A DNA stretch of 64,000 nt from contig NZ_BARG01000018.1 in assembly GCF_000376565.1 (NCBI RefSeq), positions 186,001 through 250,000 of the forward strand, in the 5' to 3' direction. Source of the DNA: Streptomyces hokutonensis. Its GTDB lineage: Bacteria > Actinomycetota > Actinomycetes > Streptomycetales > Streptomycetaceae. The notes under the pieces are model-generated. The model was given only the letters and a program-made list of their open reading frames with translations, searched no databases and was not told the DNA's origin. Shown piece by piece: positions 25,816 through 33,982 of this stretch (position 1 is the first letter of the stretch; each line of letters begins with the position of its first letter). A program made the position numbers and the translations under genes.

Positions 25816-26302
25816 GAGTCGGCGGGCCGTGCGGGGCTTCGGGCGTCCGGCTTTCGCCCCGCTGAGTGGGCGGGTTGTGCGGGGCCTTGGGCGTCTGCCG
25901 GTTGGCGTGCCGGGCGGGCCGAGAGGGCGGGGCGTGTCGGCCTTGGCGTATGCCTCTCGCTTCGCCTCGTCGGAGGGTCACGTGAGGTCCTGGCCGTGTG
26001 CCTCGTGACCTGCCGAGTGGGCGGGCCGTGTGGGGTTTCGGGCGTATGGCTTTCGCCCTGTCGAGTGGGCGGTCTGTGTGGGGTTTTGGGCGTCCGCCTC
26101 GTGACCTGCCGAGTGGGCGGTCTGTGTGGGGTTTTGGGCGTCCGCCTTGTGACCTGTCGAGTGGGCGGTCTGTGTGGGGTTTTAGGCGTCCGCCTCGTGA
26201 CCTGCCGAGTGGGCGGTCTGTGTGGGGTTTTGGCCGTCCGCCTTGTGACCTACCGAGTCGGCGGCCCGTGTGGGGTTTTCGACGTCCACCTCTCGACTCA
26301 CC
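25816..26302. repeat. 48-bp minisatellite
   Basis: Ten units can be aligned. Full 48-bp copies start at 25816, 25864, 25921, 26015, 26063, 26111, 26159, 26207 and 26255, and a partial copy lies at about 25976-26014. The core reads GAGTGGGCGGTCTGTGTGGG followed by GTTTTGGGCGTCCGCC. Copies at 26063-26254 are nearly identical, and the outer ones are degenerate. It fills the gap between the serine hydrolase and rsm22-like genes. Period 48 keeps frames open on both strands, but no start context supports a gene. Confidence 0.92.
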
Positions 26303-26336
26303 GAGTCGGGTGGTGGGTGGGCATAGGTCCGGGGGT

Positions 26337-26355
26337 CTGGGGGCGGAGCCCCCAG
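26337..26355. terminator. Short GC hairpin
   Basis: CTGGGGGC and GCCCCCAG flank a GGA loop. This kind of hairpin is very common between Streptomyces genes. It lies 34 bp downstream of the minisatellite and 40 bp before the next gene. Confidence 0.5.
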
Positions 26356-26394
26356 GGGCGGCGGCACCAGCACCGGGCCACTTAGAATCGGCGG

Positions 26395-27375
26395 GTGAAC
26401 GACCCCGTGGCCCCGGCCGAAACCCTCCGTACCGCTCTCGCCGCGCTGCTGGCCGGGCTTCCGCCCAGGCAGGCTGCCGGTGCTGTGGAGCGGCTGATCG
26501 GCAAGTATCGCGGGGCCACTCCGACCGACGCCCCGATTCTCAGGGACCGTGCGGATGTGGTCGCGTACGCCGCGTATCGGATGCCGGCGACTTTCGAGGC
26601 CGTACGCTCCGCGCTGGACGCGTTCGCCGACGCCGTACCCGGCTGGGCTCCGCAGGGGCATGTGGATGTCGGCGGTGGTACCGGGGCCGCGACCTGGGCC
26701 GTCACCGCCACCTGGTCCGGTGACCGCCCGGTGACCGTACTCGACTGGGCCGAACCCGCACTCGCCCTCGGGAAAGAGCTCGCCGCCGCCGACCCCGGCC
26801 TGCGCAACGCCAGTTGGCGCCGCGCTCGTATCGGCTCCGCGCTCACCCTCGACCCCACCGACCTCGTCACCGTCTCCTACGTCCTCAACGAACTCACCGT
26901 CCCCGACCGCGCCGCCCTCGTCGACGCCGCCGCGTCCGCCGCCCAGGCCGTCGTGATCGTCGAGGCCGGCACCCCGGACGGCTACGCCCGCGTCATCGAG
27001 GCCAGGGACCGGCTGATCGGCGCCGGGTTCCACATCGCCGCCCCCTGCCCGCACAGCGCCGCCTGCCCGATCGTCCCCGGCGAGGACTGGTGCCACTTCT
27101 CGACCCGGGTCAGCCGTTCCTCCCTGCACCGCCAGGTGAAGGGCGGCTCCCTGCCGTACGAGGACGAGAAGTTCAGCTACGTCGCCGCCACCCGCCTCCC
27201 CGTCGAACCCGCCCCCGCCCGGGTCGTACGGCGCCCGCAGATCCGCAAGGGACAAGTACTCCTCGACCTCTGCGAGAGCGACGAGCACCTCCGCCGTACG
27301 ACGGTCACCAAACGCCACGGCGACCTGTACAAGACGGCCCGCGACGCTAGCTGGGGCGACCCCTGGCCCTCGTAG
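26395..27375 (+). CDS. Rsm22-like small ribosomal subunit methyltransferase family protein
   Basis: This 326-residue protein has a SAM-binding core (VDVGGGTGAATWAV), an N-E-L motif (SYVLNELTV), and a cysteine cluster CPHSAACPIVPGEDWCHFS, with a further Cys in LLDLCES. The arrangement matches the Rsm22/METTL17 family, where such cysteines bind a metal or iron-sulphur centre. It probably acts on the small ribosomal subunit. The GTG start at 26395 follows TAGAAT (26383-26388) by 6 bases, suggesting a leaderless mRNA. An octamer repeat begins in its stop codon. Confidence 0.85.
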   Translation: MNDPVAPAETLRTALAALLAGLPPRQAAGAVERLIGKYRGATPTDAPILRDRADVVAYAAYRMPATFEAVRSALDAFADAVPGWAPQGHVDVGGGTGAATWAVTATWSGDRPVTVLDWAEPALALGKELAAADPGLRNASWRRARIGSALTLDPTDLVTVSYVLNELTVPDRAALVDAAASAAQAVVIVEAGTPDGYARVIEARDRLIGAGFHIAAPCPHSAACPIVPGEDWCHFSTRVSRSSLHRQVKGGSLPYEDEKFSYVAATRLPVEPAPARVVRRPQIRKGQVLLDLCESDEHLRRTTVTKRHGDLYKTARDASWGDPWPS

Positions 27376-27401
27376 CGCCGTAGCGCCGTAGCGCCGTAGC
27401 G
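27372..27401. repeat. Octanucleotide tandem repeat at a stop codon
   Basis: Three copies of GTAGCGCC and a partial fourth run from the TAG stop of the Rsm22-like gene (27373-27375) into the intergenic region. Confidence 0.8.
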
Positions 27402-27604
27402 TCCCGGCGTCGTAGGCCCGAAGGTCGTAAATCACGGCAAATCGTCCGATAGGCGGTGATCCGGGTCTCGGTGTGTCTCGTCCCACCTACCCCGCATGTG
27501 GGGTACCGCCACCCGGGGCGCAGGATGGTGCGACGATGGGGGAGGTTCTCCGTACAACAACAGGACAAGAACAGCAGGGCGACAACAGCGAGGCGAGGAG
27601 ATAG

Positions 27605-28342
27605 ATGAGCGCGACGTTCGGTGGCCGGACCGGTCGGCAGGGCAGACTCTCCTCGTGGCTGCGCGGACGCCGCCCGCAGGACGAGGCCGCCGACGGCAGT
27701 GAGCGCGAGGCGCTGCTGCTCGCCGCCGCCGGAGCGGGACTGCCGCTCGCGCCCGCCGCGCACCCGGCCCCGGGCTACCGATGTTCGTGCGACCGCGTGG
27801 GCTGTCCCACCCCCGCCCGGCACCCGGTGTCGTTCGCCTGGCAGACGCAGTCCACGACCGACCGCGCGCAGATCGAGCGCTGGGCCCGCCATCAGCCGCA
27901 GGCCAACTTCATCACCGCGACCGGCATGGTGAACGATGTCCTGGACGTCCCCCTGGAGGCCGGCCGCGAGGCGCTGGAGCGGCTGCTCGCCGCCGGTATC
28001 GAGGTCGGGCCGGTCGCCGCGAGCGACGACGGACGGCTGCTCTTCTTCACCCTCACCCGCGGCACCCCCGAGGACGAGGACGAGTGGTGGCCGTGCGAAC
28101 TGGACTGCCACCCCGAGACGATGGACGAACACCCGGGACTGCGCTGGCACTGCCGGGGCTCCTACGTCCTCGTCCCCCCGGCCCAACTGCCGGGCGACAA
28201 CCAGTCGGTGCACTGGGTACGCGGCCCCGAGCATCCGCTGCCCGACCCGCTGACCCTCCTGGAAACCCTCACGGACGCCTGCGCCCGCCACGCCGGGCAG
28301 GAACCCGACCACGCCAACGCGGCCTGGCCGCTGGGCCGTTGA
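27605..28342 (+). CDS. Bifunctional DNA primase/polymerase (Prim-Pol) domain protein
   Basis: This 245-residue protein resembles the N-terminal Prim-Pol domain found in actinobacterial and phage primases: GLPLAPAAHPAPGYRCSC, the Cys-rich segment CSCDRVGCPTPARHP, and NFITATGMVNDVLDVP where the catalytic D-x-D would lie (DVLDVP). No helicase domain follows, so it is a stand-alone small protein common in Streptomyces with unproven function. The ATG at 27605 has GAGGAG at good distance. An inverted repeat TACCCC-N6-GGGGTA (27488-27505) lies in its promoter region. Confidence 0.82.
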   Translation: MSATFGGRTGRQGRLSSWLRGRRPQDEAADGSEREALLLAAAGAGLPLAPAAHPAPGYRCSCDRVGCPTPARHPVSFAWQTQSTTDRAQIERWARHQPQANFITATGMVNDVLDVPLEAGREALERLLAAGIEVGPVAASDDGRLLFFTLTRGTPEDEDEWWPCELDCHPETMDEHPGLRWHCRGSYVLVPPAQLPGDNQSVHWVRGPEHPLPDPLTLLETLTDACARHAGQEPDHANAAWPLGR

Positions 28343-28370
28343 CCGCCAGGAGTTCTTGACCGCCTGATCG

Positions 28371-29360
28371 TCAGCCGCCCTGCGCGGAGGTCAGCCCCTC
28401 GATCCGGCCCAGCACCGACACCTTGCCGCCCCGCTTCGGGTCCAACGCCACCTGGTTGGACATGAGTTGGAGGGTGAGGGACTGCTGCACGGCGCCCGTC
28501 GTCAGCGCCTGCACGTCCTTGTTCTGGGCCGGCACCGAGGTACCCGTCGCCGCGGTCTCCTTCTGGAAGTAGCGCGTCGTGTAGAACACCAGCGCCCCGC
28601 CGTCCGCCGTGCGCAGCGCCAGCGGCGCGTAGTCGCCGTTCGTCACCGGTTCGTCGAGGAACTGGACGGCCAGACCGGGCTTGGTGGCCTTCTCGCGGTC
28701 CGCGCGCCACGCGCTGGTGTGCGCGCCGTCCGCGAAGTCCGTCCCGCCGCTCTTCAGATACGTCGCGTAGCGCTTGCTCAAGTCCCCGGGCGCGACGGCG
28801 AGTTCGGCCGCGTTGGCGGGCACGGCCTCGGCCCAGCCGTCCTTGTCGGTCCTGAACTTCGGTACGGAGGCGGGCGCGAGCAGGGTCAGATACGCCACCT
28901 GCCACGGCTCGGACAGGTCGTTGCGGGTGAACACCAGCAGCCAGCGGGCGCTGCCGCCCTTGTTGGCGGCGGCGTCGGCGAGGAACCAGCGCGGCCAGCC
29001 GGCCTTCTTCGGGATGGTGAACTTCGCGTCCGTCAGCTCCAGCGGGGCGTAATTCGGGTTTCCCGACGGGTAGTTGGTGTGCCCCGCCTTCAGTCGCGCC
29101 GCGTCGATGTCACCGAGCGCGCCGGTGACATGGGCGGCGTCCAGGGAACTGTCGTACGCCTTGTCCGCCGCGTTGTACGCGGTCGTGAACTGCTGGAGCG
29201 CCTTGGCGGCCTCGGCGCGCGTGGTGGCCGGGAGGACCTCGCGTTCCCCGTGGACCACCACGCATCCGCTCGCCGTCAGCGACAAAGCGGTCATCGAGGC
29301 CGCTATGAGTACGCGCCGGTCAAGCCTGCGGAGCCTTCGAGGGCTGCGATCCCTGCTCAT
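28371..29360 (-). CDS. Lipoprotein linked to the efe operon
   Basis: This 329-residue protein has a basic N-terminus, a signal helix and a lipobox (LTASGC), then a soluble domain without motifs I recognise. Its 5' end overlaps efeU by 41 bp on the same strand, so it is the last gene of an efeO-efeB-efeU transcript. An accessory role in iron uptake is inferred only from position. Confidence 0.8.
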   Translation of the reverse strand: MSRDRSPRRLRRLDRRVLIAASMTALSLTASGCVVVHGEREVLPATTRAEAAKALQQFTTAYNAADKAYDSSLDAAHVTGALGDIDAARLKAGHTNYPSGNPNYAPLELTDAKFTIPKKAGWPRWFLADAAANKGGSARWLLVFTRNDLSEPWQVAYLTLLAPASVPKFRTDKDGWAEAVPANAAELAVAPGDLSKRYATYLKSGGTDFADGAHTSAWRADREKATKPGLAVQFLDEPVTNGDYAPLALRTADGGALVFYTTRYFQKETAATGTSVPAQNKDVQALTTGAVQQSLTLQLMSNQVALDPKRGGKVSVLGRIEGLTSAQGG

Positions 29361-30192
29361 CAGGTGTCTTCACCTTCCCCTTCCCGGAGGCGAACCCTAC
29401 CGGGACGAAGAACAGGGTGAGCGTGGGGACCAGGTACAGCAGCCACACCGTGATCTGGAGCACGGTCGGGTCCGGCTGGAAGTTGAAGACGCCCTTCAGG
29501 AGGGTGCCGTACCAGCTGTCCGGCGGGATCGTGCCACTGATGTCGAAGGCCTGATGCGTCAACCCCGGGATCCAGTCCGCCTCTTGGAGGTCGTGGAAGC
29601 CGTAGGCCAGCACGCCCGCCGCGACCACGACCAGCATCGCGCCGGTCCAAGTGAAGAACTTGGCGAGGTTGATCTTCAGGGCGCCCCGGTAGAACAGCCA
29701 GCCCAGGAACACGGCGGTGGCCAGACCCAGGCCCACGCCGACCAGCGGGCGCGGGGTGCCGTCGCTCGCCGCGTGCACCGACGCCCACACGAACAGCGCG
29801 GTCTCCAGGCCCTCGCGGCCGACGGCGAGGAACGCGGTGGCGACCAGCGCGCCGGTGCCCATCGCGAGGGCCGCGTCCAGCTTGCCGTGCAGTTCGGACT
29901 TGAGGTGCCGGGCGGTGCGCCGCATCCAGAACACCATCCACGTCACCAGACCGACCGCGAGGATCGACAGCGAGCCGCCGAGCGCCTCCTGCGCCTGGAA
30001 CGTCATCTCCTGGGAGCCGAATTCGAGCGCGCAGCCGAAGCCCATCGCGATGAGCACCGCGGCGGCGATGCCGATCCAGATCGGCTTCAGCGCGTCGCGC
30101 CGCTCCGTCTTGACCAGATAGGCGATCAGGATGCAGACGACGAGGCTGGCCTCCAGGCCCTCGCGCAGACCGATCAGATAGTTGGAGAACAC
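29320..30192 (-). CDS. efeU: Iron permease EfeU (FTR1 family)
   Basis: This 290-residue inner-membrane protein has seven hydrophobic helices and the two REGLE motifs of the FTR1/EfeU family (LREGLEASLV and GREGLETALF), which bind iron during transport. Start is GTG at 30192. It lies 3 bp after efeB in an EfeO-EfeB-EfeU operon that imports iron, usually ferrous at acid pH. The last 41 bp overlap the lipoprotein gene. Confidence 0.95.
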   Translation of the reverse strand: MFSNYLIGLREGLEASLVVCILIAYLVKTERRDALKPIWIGIAAAVLIAMGFGCALEFGSQEMTFQAQEALGGSLSILAVGLVTWMVFWMRRTARHLKSELHGKLDAALAMGTGALVATAFLAVGREGLETALFVWASVHAASDGTPRPLVGVGLGLATAVFLGWLFYRGALKINLAKFFTWTGAMLVVVAAGVLAYGFHDLQEADWIPGLTHQAFDISGTIPPDSWYGTLLKGVFNFQPDPTVLQITVWLLYLVPTLTLFFVPVGFASGKGKVKTPDEQGSQPSKAPQA

Positions 30193-30195
30193 GGT

Positions 30196-31476
30196 CTACG
30201 ACTCCTTCGCTTCCTTGGCTTCCTTGGAGAACAGCGTGCTGCCCCACCAGTCGTCCTTGTCGCGGACGCCCGGCGGAACGGCGAAGACCGCCGAACCCAC
30301 GTGCTGGATGTACTCGTTGAGCGCGTCGGTCGCCGACAGCCTGCGCTGCAGCGGGATGAACCCCTTGCGGACGTCGCGCTGGTAGGCCAGGAAGAACAGG
30401 CCCGCGTCGAGCCGGCCGAGGCCGTCGGTGCCGTCGGTGAAGGAGTAGCCCCGGCGCAGGATGGTGACCCCGCCGTTGGAGTCGGGGTGCGCGAGCCGGA
30501 CGTGCGCGTCGGGCTTCATCGCCTTCAGGAACGGCGCGTCGTGCTCCTTCGCCTTGCCGACCGGCGCGCCCTCGCCCTTGTCGCGGCCGAAGACGTCCTC
30601 CTGCTCCTGGAGCGAGGTCCGGTCCCAGGTCTCGATGTTCATCCGGATGCGCCGGGCGACGAGATACGAACCCCCGGTCATCCAGGCCGAGTTCTCGCCG
30701 ACGTCCCCCTCGCCGACCCACACGAACTTCTTCAGCCGGTCCGTCTCGGTGCCCGCGATATTGCGGGTGCCGTCCTTGAACCCCATGAGATTCCGGGGGG
30801 TTTGGGCACCCGGCGTGGTCGACGACGTCTTCCCGAAGCCGAGTTGGGACCAGCGGATGGCGACCTTGCCGAAGCCGATCCGGGCCAGGTTGCGGATCGC
30901 GTGCACGGCGACCTGCGGATCGTCCGCACAGGCCTGGACACAAAGGTCGCCGCCCGTACGGGACTTGTCGAAGTTGTCGCCGGGGAACTGCGGCAGGTCG
31001 ACGAGCGCCTCGGGACGGCTGTCCTCGAGCCCGAACTTCTCGAAGAACGACGGCCCGAAGCCGATGGTGAGGGTCAGCCGCGAGGGTTTCAGCCCCAGCG
31101 CCTCACCGGTGTCGTCCGGCGGCGCCTCGGCGAGCCCGCCGTAGGCACCGTCGCCGACCGCGTGCCCGCCGGTCATCCGCCGGGCGGCGGCCGTCCAGTC
31201 CTTCAGCATCTGCACGAACTCGGCGCGGTCGTCGGTCTTCACGTCGAACGCGGCGAAGTGCAGCCGGTCCTGCACGGGCGTGGCGATGCCCGCCTGGTTG
31301 GCGCCGTGGAAGGCGACCGCGGCACCGGTGTCGGCGCCCGCCGGATCGACGTCCTCGCCGACCCGGGTCATCGCCACCGCGCCACCGGCCGCGACGGCAC
31401 CGAGCGCGAGCCCGGCACCGCCCCAGCCGATGAGCGAACGACGGGAGGGGCTCTCGGATTTCGGGGTTTCGGCCAT
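30196..31476 (-). CDS. efeB: Deferrochelatase/DyP-type peroxidase EfeB
   Basis: This 426-residue heme peroxidase is exported folded by the Tat system (SRRSLIG motif near residue 12). The DyP signature GxxDG appears as GFKDGTRN, and a downstream RIRMNIETWDR segment is typical of the family. EfeB is thought to oxidise ferrous iron or to release iron from heme outside the membrane. It is the middle gene of the efe operon. Confidence 0.95.
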   Translation of the reverse strand: MAETPKSESPSRRSLIGWGGAGLALGAVAAGGAVAMTRVGEDVDPAGADTGAAVAFHGANQAGIATPVQDRLHFAAFDVKTDDRAEFVQMLKDWTAAARRMTGGHAVGDGAYGGLAEAPPDDTGEALGLKPSRLTLTIGFGPSFFEKFGLEDSRPEALVDLPQFPGDNFDKSRTGGDLCVQACADDPQVAVHAIRNLARIGFGKVAIRWSQLGFGKTSSTTPGAQTPRNLMGFKDGTRNIAGTETDRLKKFVWVGEGDVGENSAWMTGGSYLVARRIRMNIETWDRTSLQEQEDVFGRDKGEGAPVGKAKEHDAPFLKAMKPDAHVRLAHPDSNGGVTILRRGYSFTDGTDGLGRLDAGLFFLAYQRDVRKGFIPLQRRLSATDALNEYIQHVGSAVFAVPPGVRDKDDWWGSTLFSKEAKEAKES

Positions 31477-31485
31477 GGTGATCGC

Positions 31486-32622
31486 CTACTTCACAACGGC
31501 GGCGGCGAGCTTGGACAGCGGCTCCGCGAGCGCGTTGACCGCGTCCGACAGTTCCTTGCGCTGGTCCGCGGTGACCTTGTCGTACGACACGAAGCCGTCC
31601 GAGGTCGACGTGGAGCGGTACTTGTCGAGCAGCGTGTCGATCGCGGCGAACTGCTTGTCCAGCTCGGCGGTCAGCGCCGCGTCGTTCTTCTGCGCGACCG
31701 GCTTCAGCAGCTCGTACGCCTTCTCCGCGCCGTCGACGTTGGCCTTGAAGTCGCTCAGGTCGGTGTGCGAGTAACGGTCCTCCTCGCCGGTGACCTTGCC
31801 GGTGGCGACCTCGTCGAGGAGTTCCTTGGCGCCGTTGGCCATGGAGGTCGGGGTGATCTCCGCCTTGCCGACCCGCTTCTGCCAGTCCTTCAGGTCGGTG
31901 AGCAGCTCATCGGCCAGTGCCTTCTGCTCGGCGCCGACCTTCTTGTCCACCCACAGGGCCTTCTCCAGCGCGTGCCAGCCGGTCCACTTCTGGCCCTTCT
32001 CCAGGTCGTTGACGCGGGTGTCGGTCTTGGGGTCGATGTCCCCGAACGACTCGGCGATCGGCTCGGTGGTCTCCCAGCCGACGCGGGAGGGGGCGTAGGC
32101 GTTCTTGGCGGCCGTGATGTCACCGGCCTTGATGGCGTTGACGAAGGTCTCCACCTTCGGGATCGTCGCGTCGGCCTCGCTCTGCGCGTACTCGCGGTAG
32201 GCGGCGACGGCGGCGTCCAGCTTCGGATCACGCTTGGCGACGCTTCCCCCGGTGACGGTCAGCTTCTGCCGAACGCCGTGCCCCTTCATCCCGGGCCGGC
32301 AGGCGATCTCGTACGACCCGGCCTTCACCTCGGCGGTGAGCGTGTACTTCGTCCCCGGGCCGATGTTCTCCTTCTCGGAGACGATCCGGTCGTCCGGGAA
32401 GAGGATCTCGACCTCGGTCGCCTTCGAGCCGGTGTTCTCGATCTTCAGCGTGACCTGGCCTGCCGGTATCGACTTCGTCGAGGTCGTGCACTTGGAGTCG
32501 GCCGCGGTGACCTGGATCGCGTCACCGTCCTTGGCGTCGCTCTTCGCGGTGCACGCCGTGACGGCGGTCAGTGCGGCCGCGGTGGCGACAGCGGTGACGA
32601 CGGGAAGTCGGACGGCACGCAT
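31486..32622 (-). CDS. efeO: Iron uptake protein EfeO
   Basis: This 378-residue lipoprotein (lipobox VTAC at about residues 21-24) has an N-terminal cupredoxin-like domain (about 35-130) and a C-terminal M75/imelysin-like helical domain with the metal motif HxxE in GWHALEKALW. It binds iron at the cell surface and delivers it to EfeU. It is the first gene of the operon. An iron box lies 54 bp upstream. Confidence 0.95.
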   Translation of the reverse strand: MRAVRLPVVTAVATAAALTAVTACTAKSDAKDGDAIQVTAADSKCTTSTKSIPAGQVTLKIENTGSKATEVEILFPDDRIVSEKENIGPGTKYTLTAEVKAGSYEIACRPGMKGHGVRQKLTVTGGSVAKRDPKLDAAVAAYREYAQSEADATIPKVETFVNAIKAGDITAAKNAYAPSRVGWETTEPIAESFGDIDPKTDTRVNDLEKGQKWTGWHALEKALWVDKKVGAEQKALADELLTDLKDWQKRVGKAEITPTSMANGAKELLDEVATGKVTGEEDRYSHTDLSDFKANVDGAEKAYELLKPVAQKNDAALTAELDKQFAAIDTLLDKYRSTSTSDGFVSYDKVTADQRKELSDAVNALAEPLSKLAAAVVK

Positions 32623-32675
32623 GCAGGCTCCAAGCGGGAGTGTCTGGTGAGGCGGTGTGGTGAGGCTGCCCTAAC

Positions 32676-32694
32676 TTACCTGAGGCTTACCTCA
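32676..32694. promoter_or_regulatory. Iron box (DmdR/IdeR-type) upstream of efeO
   Basis: TTACCTGAGGCTTACCTCA matches the 19-bp IdeR/DmdR consensus TTAGGTTAGGCTAACCTAA at 14 positions. A partial second site adjoins it (32661-32675). It predicts repression of the efe operon when iron is plentiful. Confidence 0.7.
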
Positions 32695-32796
32695 CTCATA
32701 CCCGCCCGGGTGGGTATTCACTGCCCACAGAAAAATCACAGACACGGCTTGATCTCGATGGCGAAAAATGAATGCCAAGGAGAAGTCAAGAAAAAG

Positions 32797-33615
32797 TCAA
32801 GCGAGCCGTCGCGGGGCCACGACGGCCACCCCCGTGCGCGGATGCGGAAACACCTCAACCGGCTGGTCGTAGACGTCCGAAAGCAACGCCTCGGTGAAAA
32901 CCTCCTCCGGCGGACCGTCCGCGGCGACACGACCGGCGCGCAGAATCGCGACCCGGTGCGCGTAGGCGGCGGCCAGCGCGAGATCGTGCAGCACCACGAC
33001 CACCGCGTCCCCCGCGTGCGCCCTTTCCCGGCACAGCCGCAGCACCAGTTCCTGGTGCCGGAGGTCCAGCGCGGCCGTCGGTTCGTCCAGCAGCACCAGC
33101 GGCGCCCGCTGCGCGAGCACCCGGGCGAGCGCGACCCGGGCCCGCTCGCCACCACTCAGCGCCGAGAACGGCCGTGGCGCGAAGTCCGTCACCTCCGCCC
33201 GCGCCATCGCCTCCGCGACGGCGAGATCGTCCTCGGCGGGGGTGCTCGCGTGCGGCGCCCGCCCCATCCGTACGACCTCTTCGACGGTGAACGGAAAGGA
33301 CAGCGTGGCCGATTGGGGGAGTACGGCGCGACGCAGGGCGAGTTCGGGAGCGGACCACTCGGCGGCGGGCCGACCGTGGATCCGTACGACCCCTGCGGCG
33401 GCCGGAAGATCCGCCGCGAGCGCCCCCAACAGGGTTGACTTACCGGCCCCGTTGGGCCCGACGAGCGCCAGCACCTCACCGGCCCGGACGCACACGGAGA
33501 CGCCGCGCAGCACGCTGCGCCGGCCGAGATCGAGGTGCAGGTCCTCGGCCTCGGCGAGGATGTCGCCCGGCTCGGCGTGGGCGGGAGGCTCGGGGCGACT
33601 GCGGAGGAGTCTCAT
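32797..33615 (-). CDS. hmuV: Heme ABC transporter ATP-binding protein HmuV
   Basis: This 272-residue ATPase of the FecE/BtuD/HmuV class has Walker A GPNGAGKST, signature ALSGGERARVALARVLA, Walker B LVLLDEPTAALD and H-loop VVVLHD. It would energise heme import through HmuU. MRLLRSRPEPP at 33615 is taken as the start; no strong ribosome site is seen and the frame is open upstream to 33948. A repeat-filled 367-bp gap separates it from hmuU. Confidence 0.9.
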   Translation of the reverse strand: MRLLRSRPEPPAHAEPGDILAEAEDLHLDLGRRSVLRGVSVCVRAGEVLALVGPNGAGKSTLLGALAADLPAAAGVVRIHGRPAAEWSAPELALRRAVLPQSATLSFPFTVEEVVRMGRAPHASTPAEDDLAVAEAMARAEVTDFAPRPFSALSGGERARVALARVLAQRAPLVLLDEPTAALDLRHQELVLRLCRERAHAGDAVVVVLHDLALAAAYAHRVAILRAGRVAADGPPEEVFTEALLSDVYDQPVEVFPHPRTGVAVVAPRRLA

Positions 33616-33703
33616 GCGCGGGCTCCGAGGGTGGGAGGGGTGAAGGTTGTTCGGCACCGCCGGGATGGTTCGCGGGGGCTGAGCGCCGTTGCGGCGGAGA
33701 AGA

Positions 33704-33775
33704 GTCGGCGGGCGGAGGCAAGTTGGCGGGTGGAGGGGAGTTGGCGCGCGGTGGAAAACTGGCGGCCGGAGCAGA
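33704..33775. repeat. 18-bp degenerate tandem repeat
   Basis: Four units start at 33704, 33722, 33740 and 33758 (type GTTGGCGGGTGGAGGGGA). The last one runs into the first copy of the dispersed element described next, and a related 18-mer (33881-33898) runs into the second. Confidence 0.6.
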
Positions 33776-33971
33776 AGGGGCGCGGGGAACTGCGCGACCA
33801 GCCCCCACCGGCCCGCACCCCCCAAAGCGCATCCAGGGGCAGTGTCGGCCGGGAAGCGGGAAACGGGCCGACGGAGAAGAACGGGCGGTCGGAGTAGAAG
33901 GGGCGCGGGGAACTGCGCGACCAGCCGCCACCGGCCTGCACTCCCCAACGCACATCCAGTGGCAGTCTCGG
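33767..33971. repeat. Two copies of an 82-bp dispersed intergenic element
   Basis: Copies at 33767-33848 and 33890-33971 share the core AGGGGCGCGGGGAACTGCGC, followed by GACCAGCC. I recognise this core as a sequence often found between Streptomyces genes. Here the pair lies inside the hmuU-hmuV gap, where it could affect read-through to hmuV. Confidence 0.75.
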
Positions 33972-33982
33972 TGGGACCCGGT

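Noticed and set aside
25816..26302. CRISPR array
   Set aside because: Units abut without unique spacers and no cas genes are present.
25996..26385. Plus-strand 129-codon ORF with a 16-residue period in the minisatellite
   Set aside because: The 48-bp period keeps all frames open on both strands. There is no ribosome site or start context, and the Cys/Val/Gly-rich product resembles nothing known.
29074..33438. Plus-strand ORF of 1454 codons across the efe region
   Set aside because: It runs antisense to the lipoprotein, efeU, efeB, efeO and hmuV genes and reads as low-complexity Arg/Gly/Asp/Val sequence.
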